Below, piece by piece: positions 17,098-26,507 of a DNA stretch of 40,865 nt. How positions within the stretch are numbered: the first letter of the stretch is position 1; each line of letters starts with the position of its first letter. The DNA is taken from assembly GCA_017617445.1 (NCBI GenBank), contig JAFZWE010000009.1, forward strand, positions 1 to 40,865, written 5' to 3'. This stretch comes from Bacteroidales bacterium. GTDB lineage: Bacteria > Bacteroidota > Bacteroidia > Bacteroidales > WCHB1-69. The notes under the pieces were generated by a model that did not search any database, was not told where the DNA came from, and saw only the letters and a list, made by a program, of their open reading frames with translations. The position numbers and the translations under genes are program-made.

Positions 17098-17148
17098 TTC
17101 TTACTGCCACATTTTTTGATTCCGGCTATATCATTTCCAAAATTATTC

Positions 17149-17156
17149 TATATTTG
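17149..17156 (+). promoter_or_regulatory. Candidate -7 element for the Cys-cluster TonB gene
   Basis: TATATTTG matches TAnnTTTG, 22 bp before the ATG at 17178. It is divergent from the cinA promoter. Confidence 0.45.
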
Positions 17157-17177
17157 CGCTCTCAAATATATGGCAAC

Positions 17178-17792
17178 ATGAATGGAAAAGAAAAATGCAG
17201 CTACTTAAAAGCAGTACGGCGAGAGGTGGCTGCAGCCAACGGCTTGACGCTGGACATGCCCGAATGCACACATGAAGGAGACTGTATGGGCACATGCCCA
17301 CGGTGCGAGAGCGAAGTGAGGCAATTGGAAGAGGCGCTTTCCTTGCGCAAGAACCTGGCAAAGAAAGTGTCCATCCTGGGAGTGGCGGTGGGAATGGCCT
17401 TTTCCAGTGCGACAATGGCCTCCGCACAAACCATCGTCCCTGCCGACAGCACAGAAATCATCCAAATAGATGGTGAAATTCCTGATCCTATACAACCCAC
17501 AAAAGCAGAATTCATCGGCGGCATGGATTCCCTGCAAAAATTTTTAGCAGAGAACTTCAAGTTTCCGCCATTGGGAGAACACATGTTCAAAGGTACTATA
17601 TGGGTCGAATTCGTTGTGGAGGAGACCGGAGAAATCACCCATGTAAAAGTGATTAAGGGATTATATCCTTCTTTGGATGAAGAAGCAAAGAGGCTGGTCT
17701 CCTCCATGCCCCCGTGGAAGCCAGCCCAAAGCCACGGTCAGCCAGCAAGGAGCACCTATACCTTGCCCATCACCATTCAAATGGAAGATTAG
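17178..17792 (+). CDS. TonB C-terminal domain protein with N-terminal Cys cluster
   Basis: The frame is open far upstream, antisense to cinA. I chose the ATG at 17178 because it follows a promoter element and begins a recognisable domain. The first ~45 residues (MNGKEKCSYLKAVRREV...) hold a Cys cluster, C30-x5-C36-x3-C40-x2-C43 (CTHEGDCMGTCPRC), plus C7, which could bind zinc or an Fe-S cluster. A short hydrophobic segment follows at about residues 66-85 (VSILGVAVGMAFSSATMASA). The TonB-like C-terminal domain contains FIGGMDSLQKFLAENFKFP, GTIWVEFVVEETGEI and MPPWKPAQ. At 204 residues it has almost no periplasmic spacer. Similar small proteins occur in Bacteroidales, and a role in gene control through the envelope has not been shown to my knowledge. 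Confidence 0.78.
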   Translation: MNGKEKCSYLKAVRREVAAANGLTLDMPECTHEGDCMGTCPRCESEVRQLEEALSLRKNLAKKVSILGVAVGMAFSSATMASAQTIVPADSTEIIQIDGEIPDPIQPTKAEFIGGMDSLQKFLAENFKFPPLGEHMFKGTIWVEFVVEETGEITHVKVIKGLYPSLDEEAKRLVSSMPPWKPAQSHGQPARSTYTLPITIQMED

Positions 17793-17932
17793 CAATTACT
17801 TACATTATCACACTCTTCGTCAAAGCACTATCGTTCCGTCTGCCAGATGTCGAGGAAAAGCCGGCAGGGGGACAGGAAAAATGTTTTTAACTATGCAAAA
17901 AGGGGGGATTCCGTTTTTTTATTATTTTTGCA

Positions 17933-17940
17933 GATTTAAC
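17933..17940 (+). promoter_or_regulatory. Candidate -7 element for the TIR-TPR-RyR run
   Basis: TATTTTTG matches TAnnTTTG, 22 bp before the TIR gene ATG. It is preceded by a T-run. The gap of 169 bp after the TonB gene has no other clear feature, so this could drive the whole downstream run. Confidence 0.45.
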
Positions 17941-17961
17941 ATTAAAATTTGCTCTTTTATA

Positions 17962-19107
17962 ATGGATTCACCACTCACAAATTTACAATACAAGTATTTT
18001 GCCTTTATCAGCTACAACTCCCACGACATCAAGTGGGGAAAACGCTTGCAGAAGAAACTGGAGCATTACCGGATGCCGGCCACCCTGTGCAGCGAGCGCG
18101 GATGGGTGCGCACGCCTATCAAACCAGTGTTTTTCGCGCCCACCGACATACAGCCGGGCGGTCTGTCGCAAGAGTTGCAGGAACGGTTGGCAGCATCCCG
18201 CCACCTCATCGTGATCTGTTCCCCCCATTCGGCCAAATCGGAATGGGTTGGAAAAGAAATCGAGTTTTTCCATCAGCTGGGAAGAACGCAGGATATCCAC
18301 TTCTTCATAGTAGATGGGGAACCTCATAGCGGGAATCCCGACACGGAGTGCTTCAACCCGGTGGTGGAAAAGTTGGGACTGCCTGAGATTTTGGGGGCGA
18401 ATATCCATGAGAAAATCCATCACCTGCCGTGGCTGAACCGCGAGCGGGCCTACGTGCAGCTCATCTCCAAACTGTTGAATGTTGAATTCGACACGATTTG
18501 GAAACGCCATCGCCGCCAACGCAGGATCAAAGCGATGGCTTGGGCTGTGGGGGCGCTGGTGTTGCTGGCCGTGTTGCTGGGAGTATGGCATAACAGCCAG
18601 CCCATGGATGTGACCTTGCAGGTGAAAGAGACCTCCGTCCATAACAACAACCTACCGCCACTGAAAGATGCTGTAGTGACCCTCGCTCTCGACAACAAGA
18701 CCGAAACCGACACGCTCCGCACCATCGATGGAAAGTTGGTTTTCCGTAACATCCCGCACAAGTACCTCAACCAGCCCGTGCACGTGACCATCGCCTGCCG
18801 CGACTTCCTGACAACCGATACCGTCATTACCCTGACAAAAGATTTGACCTTGAACATCGCCCGCGATCCGGCCGTCTATGGCGACATCCACTTCCAACTC
18901 TATGACCCGATGACGGAGCAATATCTGCCCGGTGTAGAAGTGACCATAGAAGGGCAAAACGTGCAGTCTGACGAAACAGGAACCGTTGCGCTGCAAATTC
19001 CATTGTCGGCCCAGCGGGAAAAGTATCCCATTTCCGCCTCCATTTCCCTGCATGAAGATACCCTCTACCCACCCTGCACGGGTAGTTATATGATTTTTAA
19101 GAAATAA
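17962..19107 (+). CDS. TIR-domain protein with one transmembrane helix and periplasmic beta domains
   Basis: The start at 17962 follows a promoter element; the open frame further upstream overlaps the TonB gene. The 381-residue protein has a TIR domain at about residues 10-180: FISYNSHD at 15-22, a GGLSQELQERLAASRHLIVICSP core, and a W95-x3-E99 motif (EWVGKE). The Glu is in the place of the catalytic Glu of NAD-cleaving TIR domains. IVDGEP and HLPWLNRERA motifs follow, as in a bacterial TIR subfamily I recognise. A basic stretch (KRHRRQRRIK) precedes one helix at residues 191-209, so the TIR domain should be cytosolic. The C-terminal ~170 residues look like two carboxypeptidase-regulatory-like beta sandwiches in the periplasm. 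The next gene starts 16 bp on. I infer NAD hydrolysis or cyclisation controlled from the periplasm. A scaffolding role is the alternative. Confidence 0.85.
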   Translation: MDSPLTNLQYKYFAFISYNSHDIKWGKRLQKKLEHYRMPATLCSERGWVRTPIKPVFFAPTDIQPGGLSQELQERLAASRHLIVICSPHSAKSEWVGKEIEFFHQLGRTQDIHFFIVDGEPHSGNPDTECFNPVVEKLGLPEILGANIHEKIHHLPWLNRERAYVQLISKLLNVEFDTIWKRHRRQRRIKAMAWAVGALVLLAVLLGVWHNSQPMDVTLQVKETSVHNNNLPPLKDAVVTLALDNKTETDTLRTIDGKLVFRNIPHKYLNQPVHVTIACRDFLTTDTVITLTKDLTLNIARDPAVYGDIHFQLYDPMTEQYLPGVEVTIEGQNVQSDETGTVALQIPLSAQREKYPISASISLHEDTLYPPCTGSYMIFKK

Positions 19108-19123
19108 CCAATATTATATTATA

Positions 19124-21463
19124 ATGAAAAGAATTTTTACCCTCTTTTTCTTTTTGCTCTCTGTCACCTTTGCGTTTGCGCAGACCACCCAGGTGGGCTA
19201 TGCGAAGACCAAAGGACGGATGGATAGCAAAGGAAATCTGATTCCAGGCACCCGCATCGGCGGGGTCTCCATCCAGCTCACAGGCGGTCACTCCACCGTG
19301 GCCGACGCCAATGGTAACTTCACCCTGACGGCGCCCGACAAGAAGTTTTACCTCAGCAATGTGCAGAAGCAGGGCTATGTGCTCACCGACCCCGACATGC
19401 TGAAAAAGCAGTATGCCTGCTCCTCCAACCCGCTGGTGATTTCGATGGAGACCAAGGAGAAACTCGCCGACGACCAGTTGGCCGCCGAGCGGAAACTGCG
19501 CCGTCAGCTACAGAAGCAGCTGCAACAGAAGGAAGAGGAAATTGATGCCCTCAAGGAGGAAAACAAGATCACCGAAGAGGAGTACCGCCAAGCATTGCAG
19601 AAGCTCTATGCCGACCAGGAGAGCAACGAGAAACTCGTCTCCGAAATGGCCAAGCGGTATGCAGAAATTGATTACGACCTGCTGGACGAGTTCTACCGGC
19701 AGGTGTCGTTCTCTATCGAGAACGGCGACTTGGTGAAAGCCGACTCGTTGCTGCGCTCCCGCGGTGACGTGTCGCAACAGATCAAGGATGCACAAAAGAA
19801 AGCACAGGCGCTCAACGAGGAGAGGGAGCAGCTGCGCCAGGCCGAAGCGGTATTGGCCGCCGACATCGAAGAGTTGGGCCGCCGCTGCTATGGTTTCTAT
19901 GAAAAATTTGCTGCACAATACAAAAACGACTCCGCCGCCTATTACTTGGAGTTGCGGGCGAATCTGGATACGACGAATGTGGGGTGGCAGTTGGAGGCAG
20001 GCAAGTTCATTCAAGAATACTTAGCCGACTACAATAAGGGGCTGACCTATTACCAACGTGCCTTGCGACAGGCTTTGGCACAAAATGGGGAGAAACATCA
20101 TGATGTGGCGATCTGCTACAACAGCATAGGTACCATATATGTTGATATGGGTGATTACAAAAAAGGGATAGAGTTTTACCAAAAAGCCCTTGCCATTCAA
20201 CAATCGGTTTATGGAGAGAACAATCCCGATGTGGCTCAGAGTTACCACAATATGGGGATGGGGTATTCGAATTTAGGAGAATACAAACGTGCAATGGAGT
20301 ATTACCAAAAAGCTCTGGATCTCCGAAAATCAGTTTGTGGTGAATCTCATCCCGATGTGATGGACAGCTACCTCAACTTCGGTGCATTTTATGCTGAACA
20401 AGGGGAATTTGAATCCGCATTGGATTATTTCCAAAAGGCGCTATCCATCGGGCAAACGGTTTACGGGGAGGAACATCCGGAGGTGGCGCCAATCTACCAC
20501 AACATCGGTCTGGTGTATTCCAATTTTGGCAACTATGACCAAGCTTTGGAGTATATCCAAAAATGTCTGGCCATTCTGAAATCAGTTTATGGGGAGGAAC
20601 ATCCCGATGTGGCAAATACCTACATCAGTATCGCTGTCGTGTACTATGACCAACAAGAATATCTCCAAGCACTTGAATATTACTCGAAAGTCTTGGCTAT
20701 CCGAAAGTCAATTCTCGGAGAACATCATCCTGATGTGGCTCAAACTTACGTCAATATGGGTTTGGCTTACTCTTGTATAGGAGAAGACAATCTGGCGTTG
20801 GAGTGCCACCGAAAGGCATTGGCAATCCAGTTGCCGCTTTTGGGAGAAAACCATCGCGATGTGGCAAGCGCATACACGGGTATCGGTTTTGCATACCTGA
20901 ACCTCAGAGACTATGTCCAGTCATTAGAATACAACCAGAAAGCATTGTCTATCAGAATAATGCTTTTTGGTGAAGGCAATCCGTATGTGGCATTATGCGA
21001 AAATAGCATTGCGGAAGTTTACGATGCAAAAGGCGATTATGACCAGGCAAAAGAATATTACAAGAAGGCTTCGACGATTCTGAAATCTTATCTCGGGGCA
21101 GACTTTCCTTTGGTCGTGCAAATTGAAAACAATATCACTTTCCTTCAAAAAAAGAAAATCGCACTGGATCCTGCCGCCATGCAACAATATGTCTATACGC
21201 TTGCCTTTGATGCGGAAGTAAGTCCCGGATTTTCAGGAGAATATGTTGTACTGGAGTGCGATCAATGGTCGGTTGAAAGCCAGGAGTCTCTCTTTATCTT
21301 TATTGAAGGTCAAAGAGGAAAATCCACCACGGTTTTAATGATGAAAGATGATGTCATCTTGCATCATACTTTTGAAAATGGCATTGATGTACCCATCGAT
21401 TTGAAAAAGATCGGGAAGAAAGAGAAGGCGCGTATAATGGGATTGTATCAACAGAATAAATAA
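19124..21463 (+). CDS. Exported TPR protein, paralogue 1 of 4
   Basis: The 779-residue protein has a signal peptide (residues 1-20, ending FAFAQ). A beta-sandwich domain follows at about 21-108, of the carboxypeptidase-regulatory type (GNLIPGTRIGGVSIQL, VADANGNFTL). Next is a charged coiled coil at about 111-260 (AERKLRRQLQKQLQQKEEEI). About eight TPR units of 42 residues of the kinesin-light-chain type come next (A-x-EYYQKAL, then VYGE-x-HPDVA). The C-terminal domain is about 95 residues of unknown type (FSGEYVVLE, IDLKKIGKKEKARI). No T9SS tail is present, so it probably stays in the periplasm. It follows the TIR gene by 16 bp, and the beta-sandwich type is shared with the TIR protein's periplasmic part. 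I infer a sensor or scaffold acting on it. Confidence 0.82.
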   Translation: MKRIFTLFFFLLSVTFAFAQTTQVGYAKTKGRMDSKGNLIPGTRIGGVSIQLTGGHSTVADANGNFTLTAPDKKFYLSNVQKQGYVLTDPDMLKKQYACSSNPLVISMETKEKLADDQLAAERKLRRQLQKQLQQKEEEIDALKEENKITEEEYRQALQKLYADQESNEKLVSEMAKRYAEIDYDLLDEFYRQVSFSIENGDLVKADSLLRSRGDVSQQIKDAQKKAQALNEEREQLRQAEAVLAADIEELGRRCYGFYEKFAAQYKNDSAAYYLELRANLDTTNVGWQLEAGKFIQEYLADYNKGLTYYQRALRQALAQNGEKHHDVAICYNSIGTIYVDMGDYKKGIEFYQKALAIQQSVYGENNPDVAQSYHNMGMGYSNLGEYKRAMEYYQKALDLRKSVCGESHPDVMDSYLNFGAFYAEQGEFESALDYFQKALSIGQTVYGEEHPEVAPIYHNIGLVYSNFGNYDQALEYIQKCLAILKSVYGEEHPDVANTYISIAVVYYDQQEYLQALEYYSKVLAIRKSILGEHHPDVAQTYVNMGLAYSCIGEDNLALECHRKALAIQLPLLGENHRDVASAYTGIGFAYLNLRDYVQSLEYNQKALSIRIMLFGEGNPYVALCENSIAEVYDAKGDYDQAKEYYKKASTILKSYLGADFPLVVQIENNITFLQKKKIALDPAAMQQYVYTLAFDAEVSPGFSGEYVVLECDQWSVESQESLFIFIEGQRGKSTTVLMMKDDVILHHTFENGIDVPIDLKKIGKKEKARIMGLYQQNK
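19192..19287 (+). repeat. 96-bp exact repeat, copy 1 (paralogue 1)
   Basis: These bases are identical to 21543-21638 in paralogue 2. They encode the start of the beta-sandwich domain. The match continues further left after one mismatch, back into the signal-peptide region (CACCTTTGCGTTTGCGCAGA). Confidence 0.85.
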
Positions 21464-21471
21464 ATATCGAT

Positions 21472-23817
21472 ATGCGAAAAAGTCTGATATTGTCCATCTT
21501 GTTCCTCCTCGCCGCCACCTTTGCGTTTGCGCAGACCACCCGGGTGGGCTATGCGAAGACCAAAGGACGGATGGATAGCAAAGGAAATCTGATTCCAGGC
21601 ACCCGCATCGGCGGGGTCTCCATCCAGCTCACAGGCGGACACTCCACCGTGGCTGACGGCAACGGAAACTTCACACTGACGGCGCCCGACAAGAAGTTCT
21701 ACCTCAGCAATGTGCAGAAACAAGGATATGTGCTCACCGACCCCGACATGCTGAAGAAGCAGTATGTATGCTCCTCCAATCCGCTGGTCATTTCGATGGA
21801 AACCAAGGAGAAACTTGCCGATGACCAGTTGGCCGCCGAGCGAAAACTGCGCCGTCAGCTACAGAAGCAACTGCAACAGAAGGAAGATGAAATCGATGCC
21901 CTCAAGGAGGAAAACGAACTCACCGAGGAGGAATACCGCCAAGCTTTGCAAAAACTCTATGCCGAACAGGAGAGCAACGAGAAACTCGTCTCCGACATGG
22001 CCAAAAGGTATGCGGAACTTGATTACGACTTGCTGGACGAGTTCTACCGGCAGGTGTCGTTCTGTATCGAAAACGGCGATTTGGTGAAAGCCGACTCGCT
22101 GTTGCTCTCCCGCGGCGATGTGTCGCAGCAGATCAAGGATGCGCAAAAGAAAGCGCAGGCGCTCAACGAAGAAAAGGAGAAGTTGCAACAGGCCGAAGCG
22201 GTATTGGCCGCCGACATCGAAGAGTTGGGCCGCCGCTGCTACAGCTTCTATGAAAAATTCTCCTCGCAGTATAAAAACGATTCCGCCGCTTATTACTTGG
22301 AACTGCGCGCGAATCTGGATACAACGAATATAGGGTGGCAGTTGGAGACGGGTGAGTTTATCCAAGAATACTTGGCCGACTACAACAAGGGACTGACCTA
22401 TTACCAACGCGCTTTACGACAGGCATTGGCACAATACGGGGAAAATCACCGGGATGTCGCTTACAGCTACAACTATATCGGCTCCGTGTATCACGCTTTG
22501 GGCGAATACGAACACGCAATGGACTATTTCCAAAAGGCCTTGTCCATCCAACAAGCGATTTTGGAGAAAAATCATCCGGATTTGGTGAGCACCTACAACC
22601 ACATTGGCTCGGTGTATGGAGCTTTGGGCGACTTCTCCCACGCTTTGGAGTATTACCATAAATGTTTGGACATCCGCCGAACGCTTTACGGGGAGAATAA
22701 CCCGGAGGTGGCGAATAGCTACACCAACATCGGTTATACACTCTATGAATCAAGAGACTTCGAACATGCGATGGAGTATCACCAAAAGGCTTTGTCCATC
22801 CTGAAATCGGTTTACGGAGAGAACCATCCGGAGGTGGCGATAAGCTACAACAACATCGGTTTGGTGTACGAAATCATGGACGATTATGCCCAAGCACTGG
22901 AGTATCACCAAAAGGCCTTGAACATCCGGAAATCGATTTATGGAGAGAATCACCCCAATGTGGCAATCAACCTGAACAATGTCGGCTCCGTGTACATCGT
23001 GCTAAAGGAGTACACGCAGGCACTGGAGTATTTCCAGAAGTCCCTCTCTATCTGGAAAGCATTTTACGGGGAGAATCACCCGCAAGTGGCCCTGAGCTAC
23101 AATAACATCGGCTGGCTGTACGTGAATCAAGGAAAGTATTCCACAGCATTGGAGTGCTATCAGAAGAGCTTGTCCATTTGGAAATCCGTTTACGGAGAGA
23201 AACATCCGGATGTGGCGATGTGCTATAACAATATCGGAGAATTATATACTAACCAGGGCGATTATGCCCATGCTTTGGAGTATCGCCAAAAGGCCCTGGA
23301 CATCATGGTCTCCCTTTATGGAGAAAGTCATCCGGAGGTGGGCTTGTGCTATTATTTTATTGGAAACGTGTACGAGAACCAAGGCAACTATGACTCGGCG
23401 ACGGAGTATTACCAGAAATCCATGGCCATTAATGAACAGGTTTATGGCAAAGACCATCTCTATACAAAAATCACCGCCGGGAGAATTGAGACTGTTTCCA
23501 AAAAGAAAACGGCGCAGGATCCTGTGGCCATGAAGCAATATGTTTTTACGGCAGCTTTTGAAGCGAATGAAAATCAAGAACTTTCAGGGGAATATGTGGT
23601 GCTGAAGTTTGATAATTGGACCATCGATGACACGAAATCGCTGTATGATGTCCGAAAAGAGATGAAAGGGAAACCTACAACTGTACTGCTGATGAAAGGC
23701 AATGGCCTTGCACAGCATACTTTTGATAAAGGGATAGATGTGCCCATCGATTTGAAAAAGGTAGGGAAGAAAGAGAAGACGCGGATCGTGGGATGGTTCC
23801 ATCAGTATGTCAAATAA
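21472..23817 (+). CDS. Exported TPR protein, paralogue 2 of 4
   Basis: The 781-residue protein has the same plan as paralogue 1: signal peptide (MRKSLILSILFLLAATFAFA), beta sandwich, coiled coil with nearly the same sequence (QLQKQLQQKEDEIDALKEEN), about eight 42-residue TPR units and the unknown C-terminal domain (LSGEYVVLKFDNW, IDLKKVGKKEKTRI). The N-terminal ~310 residues are almost identical to paralogue 1, while the TPR units are clearly different. This is what expected if the N-terminus is homogenised and the TPR face diversifies. The gene starts 8 bp after paralogue 1, so it is co-transcribed. Confidence 0.82.
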   Translation: MRKSLILSILFLLAATFAFAQTTRVGYAKTKGRMDSKGNLIPGTRIGGVSIQLTGGHSTVADGNGNFTLTAPDKKFYLSNVQKQGYVLTDPDMLKKQYVCSSNPLVISMETKEKLADDQLAAERKLRRQLQKQLQQKEDEIDALKEENELTEEEYRQALQKLYAEQESNEKLVSDMAKRYAELDYDLLDEFYRQVSFCIENGDLVKADSLLLSRGDVSQQIKDAQKKAQALNEEKEKLQQAEAVLAADIEELGRRCYSFYEKFSSQYKNDSAAYYLELRANLDTTNIGWQLETGEFIQEYLADYNKGLTYYQRALRQALAQYGENHRDVAYSYNYIGSVYHALGEYEHAMDYFQKALSIQQAILEKNHPDLVSTYNHIGSVYGALGDFSHALEYYHKCLDIRRTLYGENNPEVANSYTNIGYTLYESRDFEHAMEYHQKALSILKSVYGENHPEVAISYNNIGLVYEIMDDYAQALEYHQKALNIRKSIYGENHPNVAINLNNVGSVYIVLKEYTQALEYFQKSLSIWKAFYGENHPQVALSYNNIGWLYVNQGKYSTALECYQKSLSIWKSVYGEKHPDVAMCYNNIGELYTNQGDYAHALEYRQKALDIMVSLYGESHPEVGLCYYFIGNVYENQGNYDSATEYYQKSMAINEQVYGKDHLYTKITAGRIETVSKKKTAQDPVAMKQYVFTAAFEANENQELSGEYVVLKFDNWTIDDTKSLYDVRKEMKGKPTTVLLMKGNGLAQHTFDKGIDVPIDLKKVGKKEKTRIVGWFHQYVK
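21543..21638 (+). repeat. 96-bp exact repeat, copy 2 (paralogue 2)
   Basis: These bases are identical to 19192-19287. Paralogues 3 and 4 have the same protein segment with many synonymous changes, so the two exact copies are the most recent exchange. Confidence 0.85.
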
Positions 23818-23825
23818 TTATCAAT

Positions 23826-26507
23826 ATGCGAAAAAGTCTGATATTCTCCATCTTGCTCCTCCTCTCCACCGCCTTTGCGTTCGCACAGGCCACGCAAGCT
23901 GGCTATGTGAAGACCAAAGGACGTATGGACAGCAAGGGAAACCTGATTCCCGGCACTCGCATCGGAGGGGTTTCCATCCAACTCACAGGCGGCCACTCCA
24001 CCGTAGCTGATGCCAACGGCAATTTTACACTGACCGCTCCCGACAAAAAGTTCTATCTCAGCGACGTGCAGAAGCAGGGCTATGTGCTCACTGATCCCGA
24101 AATGCTGAAAAAGCAGTATGTATGCTCCTCCAACCCGTTGGTGATTTCGATGGAGACACCCTCACAGCAACAGGACGACAAGCTGGCGGCCGAGCGAAAA
24201 CTTCGGCGCACCTTGCAGCAGCAGTTGCAAAAGCGCGAGCAGGAGATGGACTCGCTGCGCGAGCTGAACCGCATCACGGAAGAAGAGTACCGTGCAGCCC
24301 TCCAGCAAATATATGACGAACAGGATCATAGCTCCCGCCTCGTCAAGGCAATGGCGGAGCGTTATGTGAGTATTGATTTCGACAATTTGGATGAATTCAA
24401 TCGCCGCATCAGCGACTGCATCCTCAACGGACGGCTGCAGGAGGCCGACTCACTCATCGCTTCCAAAGGCAGCATACAATCGAGGGTGAACCAGCTCGAC
24501 CAGCAACTGGCCGCCAACGCTCAGGTGCGTGAGGCGCTGGAGAAGAGCGAGGCACTTGCCCGTATCACCCGCGACGAACTGGCCGCCGACTGCTACCACA
24601 AGTCTGAAATTTTCCAGCTGCAGAACCAGCGCGACTCCGCCGCCCACTACCTTGAGATTCGCGCCCGCCTCGACAGCTCCAACGTGCTGTGGCAACTGGA
24701 TGCCGGCGAATACCTGTTCCGGTATATGGCCCAATTGGATCAGGCCATGGCCTATTACGAGCGGGCGATGAACCTCGCCATCTCAGAGGATGTAGGCGAT
24801 AAGTCGCTCGCAATCAAGTGCTATAACCATATCGGACACCTCTATTTTGATAAAGGAGAATATGATTCCGCCCTCCAGTATTTTCAAAAGGCCTTGAGCC
24901 TGACCGCTTCGGTTTATGGTGACCATCATCCAGAAATCGCATTGTGTTACAGCAACATAGGAAGTGTCAATTCGGTATGGGGGCACTACGCCACTGCGGA
25001 GGAACATTATCAAAATTCATTGGATATTTTGAAATCGAATGATGGTGAAAACCATGCTGAAGTGGCCAATGTGTACCATAACCTCGGCAGTCTGCATTCC
25101 CAACAAGGGAATTACGAGAGCGCATTGAAGGATTTTGAGAAAGCCTTGGAAATCCGGAAGGCACTGTTTGGCGATGAGCATTCTGACCTCTCCAACAGTT
25201 ACCTTGCGCTGGGTGCGTTGTACTACAACTATAAAAGGGATGAGGAAAAGGGGATGGAGTACATGAATAAGGCTCTTGACATCCGCACGAAAATATATGG
25301 GGAGTCCCATCCTGAAGTGGCCGACTGCTACAGTGAGATCGGATACGTCTGCTCCGACCAAGGCGAATATGGCCAGGCATTGGAGTATCATCAAAAGGCG
25401 TTGCAGATTCTGATGGAGGTATATGGTCAGCGGCATCCGATGGTGGCCTCCACCTACGACCAGATTGGACGGGAGTATTTCCGCATGTCCAATTTTCCAA
25501 AATCGTTGGAGAATTTTCAAAAGGCTTTGGAACTTCGGCAGCAGATTTTCGGAGACAACCATCCCACCACAGCCATCAGTTACAACAATGTCGCACTGGT
25601 GCATACCCGTGTGGGCAACTACGACGAGGGCCTTGCTGATTATCAGAAAGCCTTAGACATCTCCATCCAATATCATGGCGAAAATCATCCCGAAGTGGCG
25701 GATGTTTACAACAACATCGGTCGTTTGTGTTTTCTGACAGGAGATAATGACTGTGCGATGGAATATCATCGTAAGGCATTGGATATTAGAAAGAAGATAT
25801 ATGGAAATGAGCATCCCGACGTAGCTTTGAGCTACAATGAATTGGCGGGTGTATCGGCGCGCAAAGGGGATTTTGAGGGTGCGATGGAACAGTATCAAGC
25901 CGCACTCGACATCCGGTTGAAGGAATATGGGAACGAGCATCCCACCGTGGCGGCCTGCTATAACGACATGGGACGGCTTTTGTCGAACCATGGCGACTAT
26001 GCCAAGGCAATGGATTACTATTTGAAATCTTTGGCCATCAAGAAGAAAGTGGATGGTGAAGAGCATGTGGCAACGGCGATTAACTATAATGATATCGGGG
26101 TATTGTATTTTCGACAAAAATTATATGACTCTGCCGTTGTAAACTATCAGAAAGCGTTGGAAATCAATAAAAAAGTGTACGGAGAAAACCATCCGCAAGT
26201 GGCTGTGTGCAACTATAATATTGGATTTTCGCTTGCCGGAAAAGGCGACTTGGAAGGGGCGTTGCATTACCTGCAAAATGCCTTGAATATGATGGTGGCA
26301 CTGGCAGGTTCCAGCCATCGTGCGATTGCTATGTACGAAAAGGCTGTTGCCGACTTACAGGTTCAATTGGGAGATTATAAAACAGCCTTGGAGCATTATC
26401 AGAATATTTTGGAAATCACGCAGGCCAAATATGGGAAGAAATCTTCGCAGGCCAAGGCGGTTATTCAAAAAATTGATGAAATAAAGAAATTAATAAAACA
26501 GAAATGA
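23826..26507 (+). CDS. Exported TPR protein, paralogue 3 of 4 (divergent, longer)
   Basis: I start at ATG 23826, giving the signal peptide MRKSLIFSILLLLSTAFAFA and leaving 8 bp after paralogue 2. An upstream ATG (23793) overlaps paralogue 2 and has no signal. The 893-residue protein shares the beta sandwich (to about residue 108) with the others. From there the coiled coil is different (KLAAERKLRRTLQQQLQKREQEMDSLREL). It has about twelve or thirteen TPR units instead of eight, and it ends in a basic helix (KKLIKQK) without the C-terminal domain seen in the other three. It may therefore do a different job in the same complex. The stop overlaps the next start by 4 bp. Confidence 0.82.
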   Translation: MRKSLIFSILLLLSTAFAFAQATQAGYVKTKGRMDSKGNLIPGTRIGGVSIQLTGGHSTVADANGNFTLTAPDKKFYLSDVQKQGYVLTDPEMLKKQYVCSSNPLVISMETPSQQQDDKLAAERKLRRTLQQQLQKREQEMDSLRELNRITEEEYRAALQQIYDEQDHSSRLVKAMAERYVSIDFDNLDEFNRRISDCILNGRLQEADSLIASKGSIQSRVNQLDQQLAANAQVREALEKSEALARITRDELAADCYHKSEIFQLQNQRDSAAHYLEIRARLDSSNVLWQLDAGEYLFRYMAQLDQAMAYYERAMNLAISEDVGDKSLAIKCYNHIGHLYFDKGEYDSALQYFQKALSLTASVYGDHHPEIALCYSNIGSVNSVWGHYATAEEHYQNSLDILKSNDGENHAEVANVYHNLGSLHSQQGNYESALKDFEKALEIRKALFGDEHSDLSNSYLALGALYYNYKRDEEKGMEYMNKALDIRTKIYGESHPEVADCYSEIGYVCSDQGEYGQALEYHQKALQILMEVYGQRHPMVASTYDQIGREYFRMSNFPKSLENFQKALELRQQIFGDNHPTTAISYNNVALVHTRVGNYDEGLADYQKALDISIQYHGENHPEVADVYNNIGRLCFLTGDNDCAMEYHRKALDIRKKIYGNEHPDVALSYNELAGVSARKGDFEGAMEQYQAALDIRLKEYGNEHPTVAACYNDMGRLLSNHGDYAKAMDYYLKSLAIKKKVDGEEHVATAINYNDIGVLYFRQKLYDSAVVNYQKALEINKKVYGENHPQVAVCNYNIGFSLAGKGDLEGALHYLQNALNMMVALAGSSHRAIAMYEKAVADLQVQLGDYKTALEHYQNILEITQAKYGKKSSQAKAVIQKIDEIKKLIKQK

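Noticed and set aside
16800-17177. Upstream extension of the Cys-cluster TonB gene
   Set aside because: It runs antisense through cinA and through the divergent promoters. The residues have no domain, and the ATG at 17178 follows a promoter element.
17677-17961. Upstream extension of the TIR gene overlapping the TonB gene
   Set aside because: The TIR domain starts right after ATG 17962, and a candidate promoter lies between. The extension is low-complexity shadow sequence.
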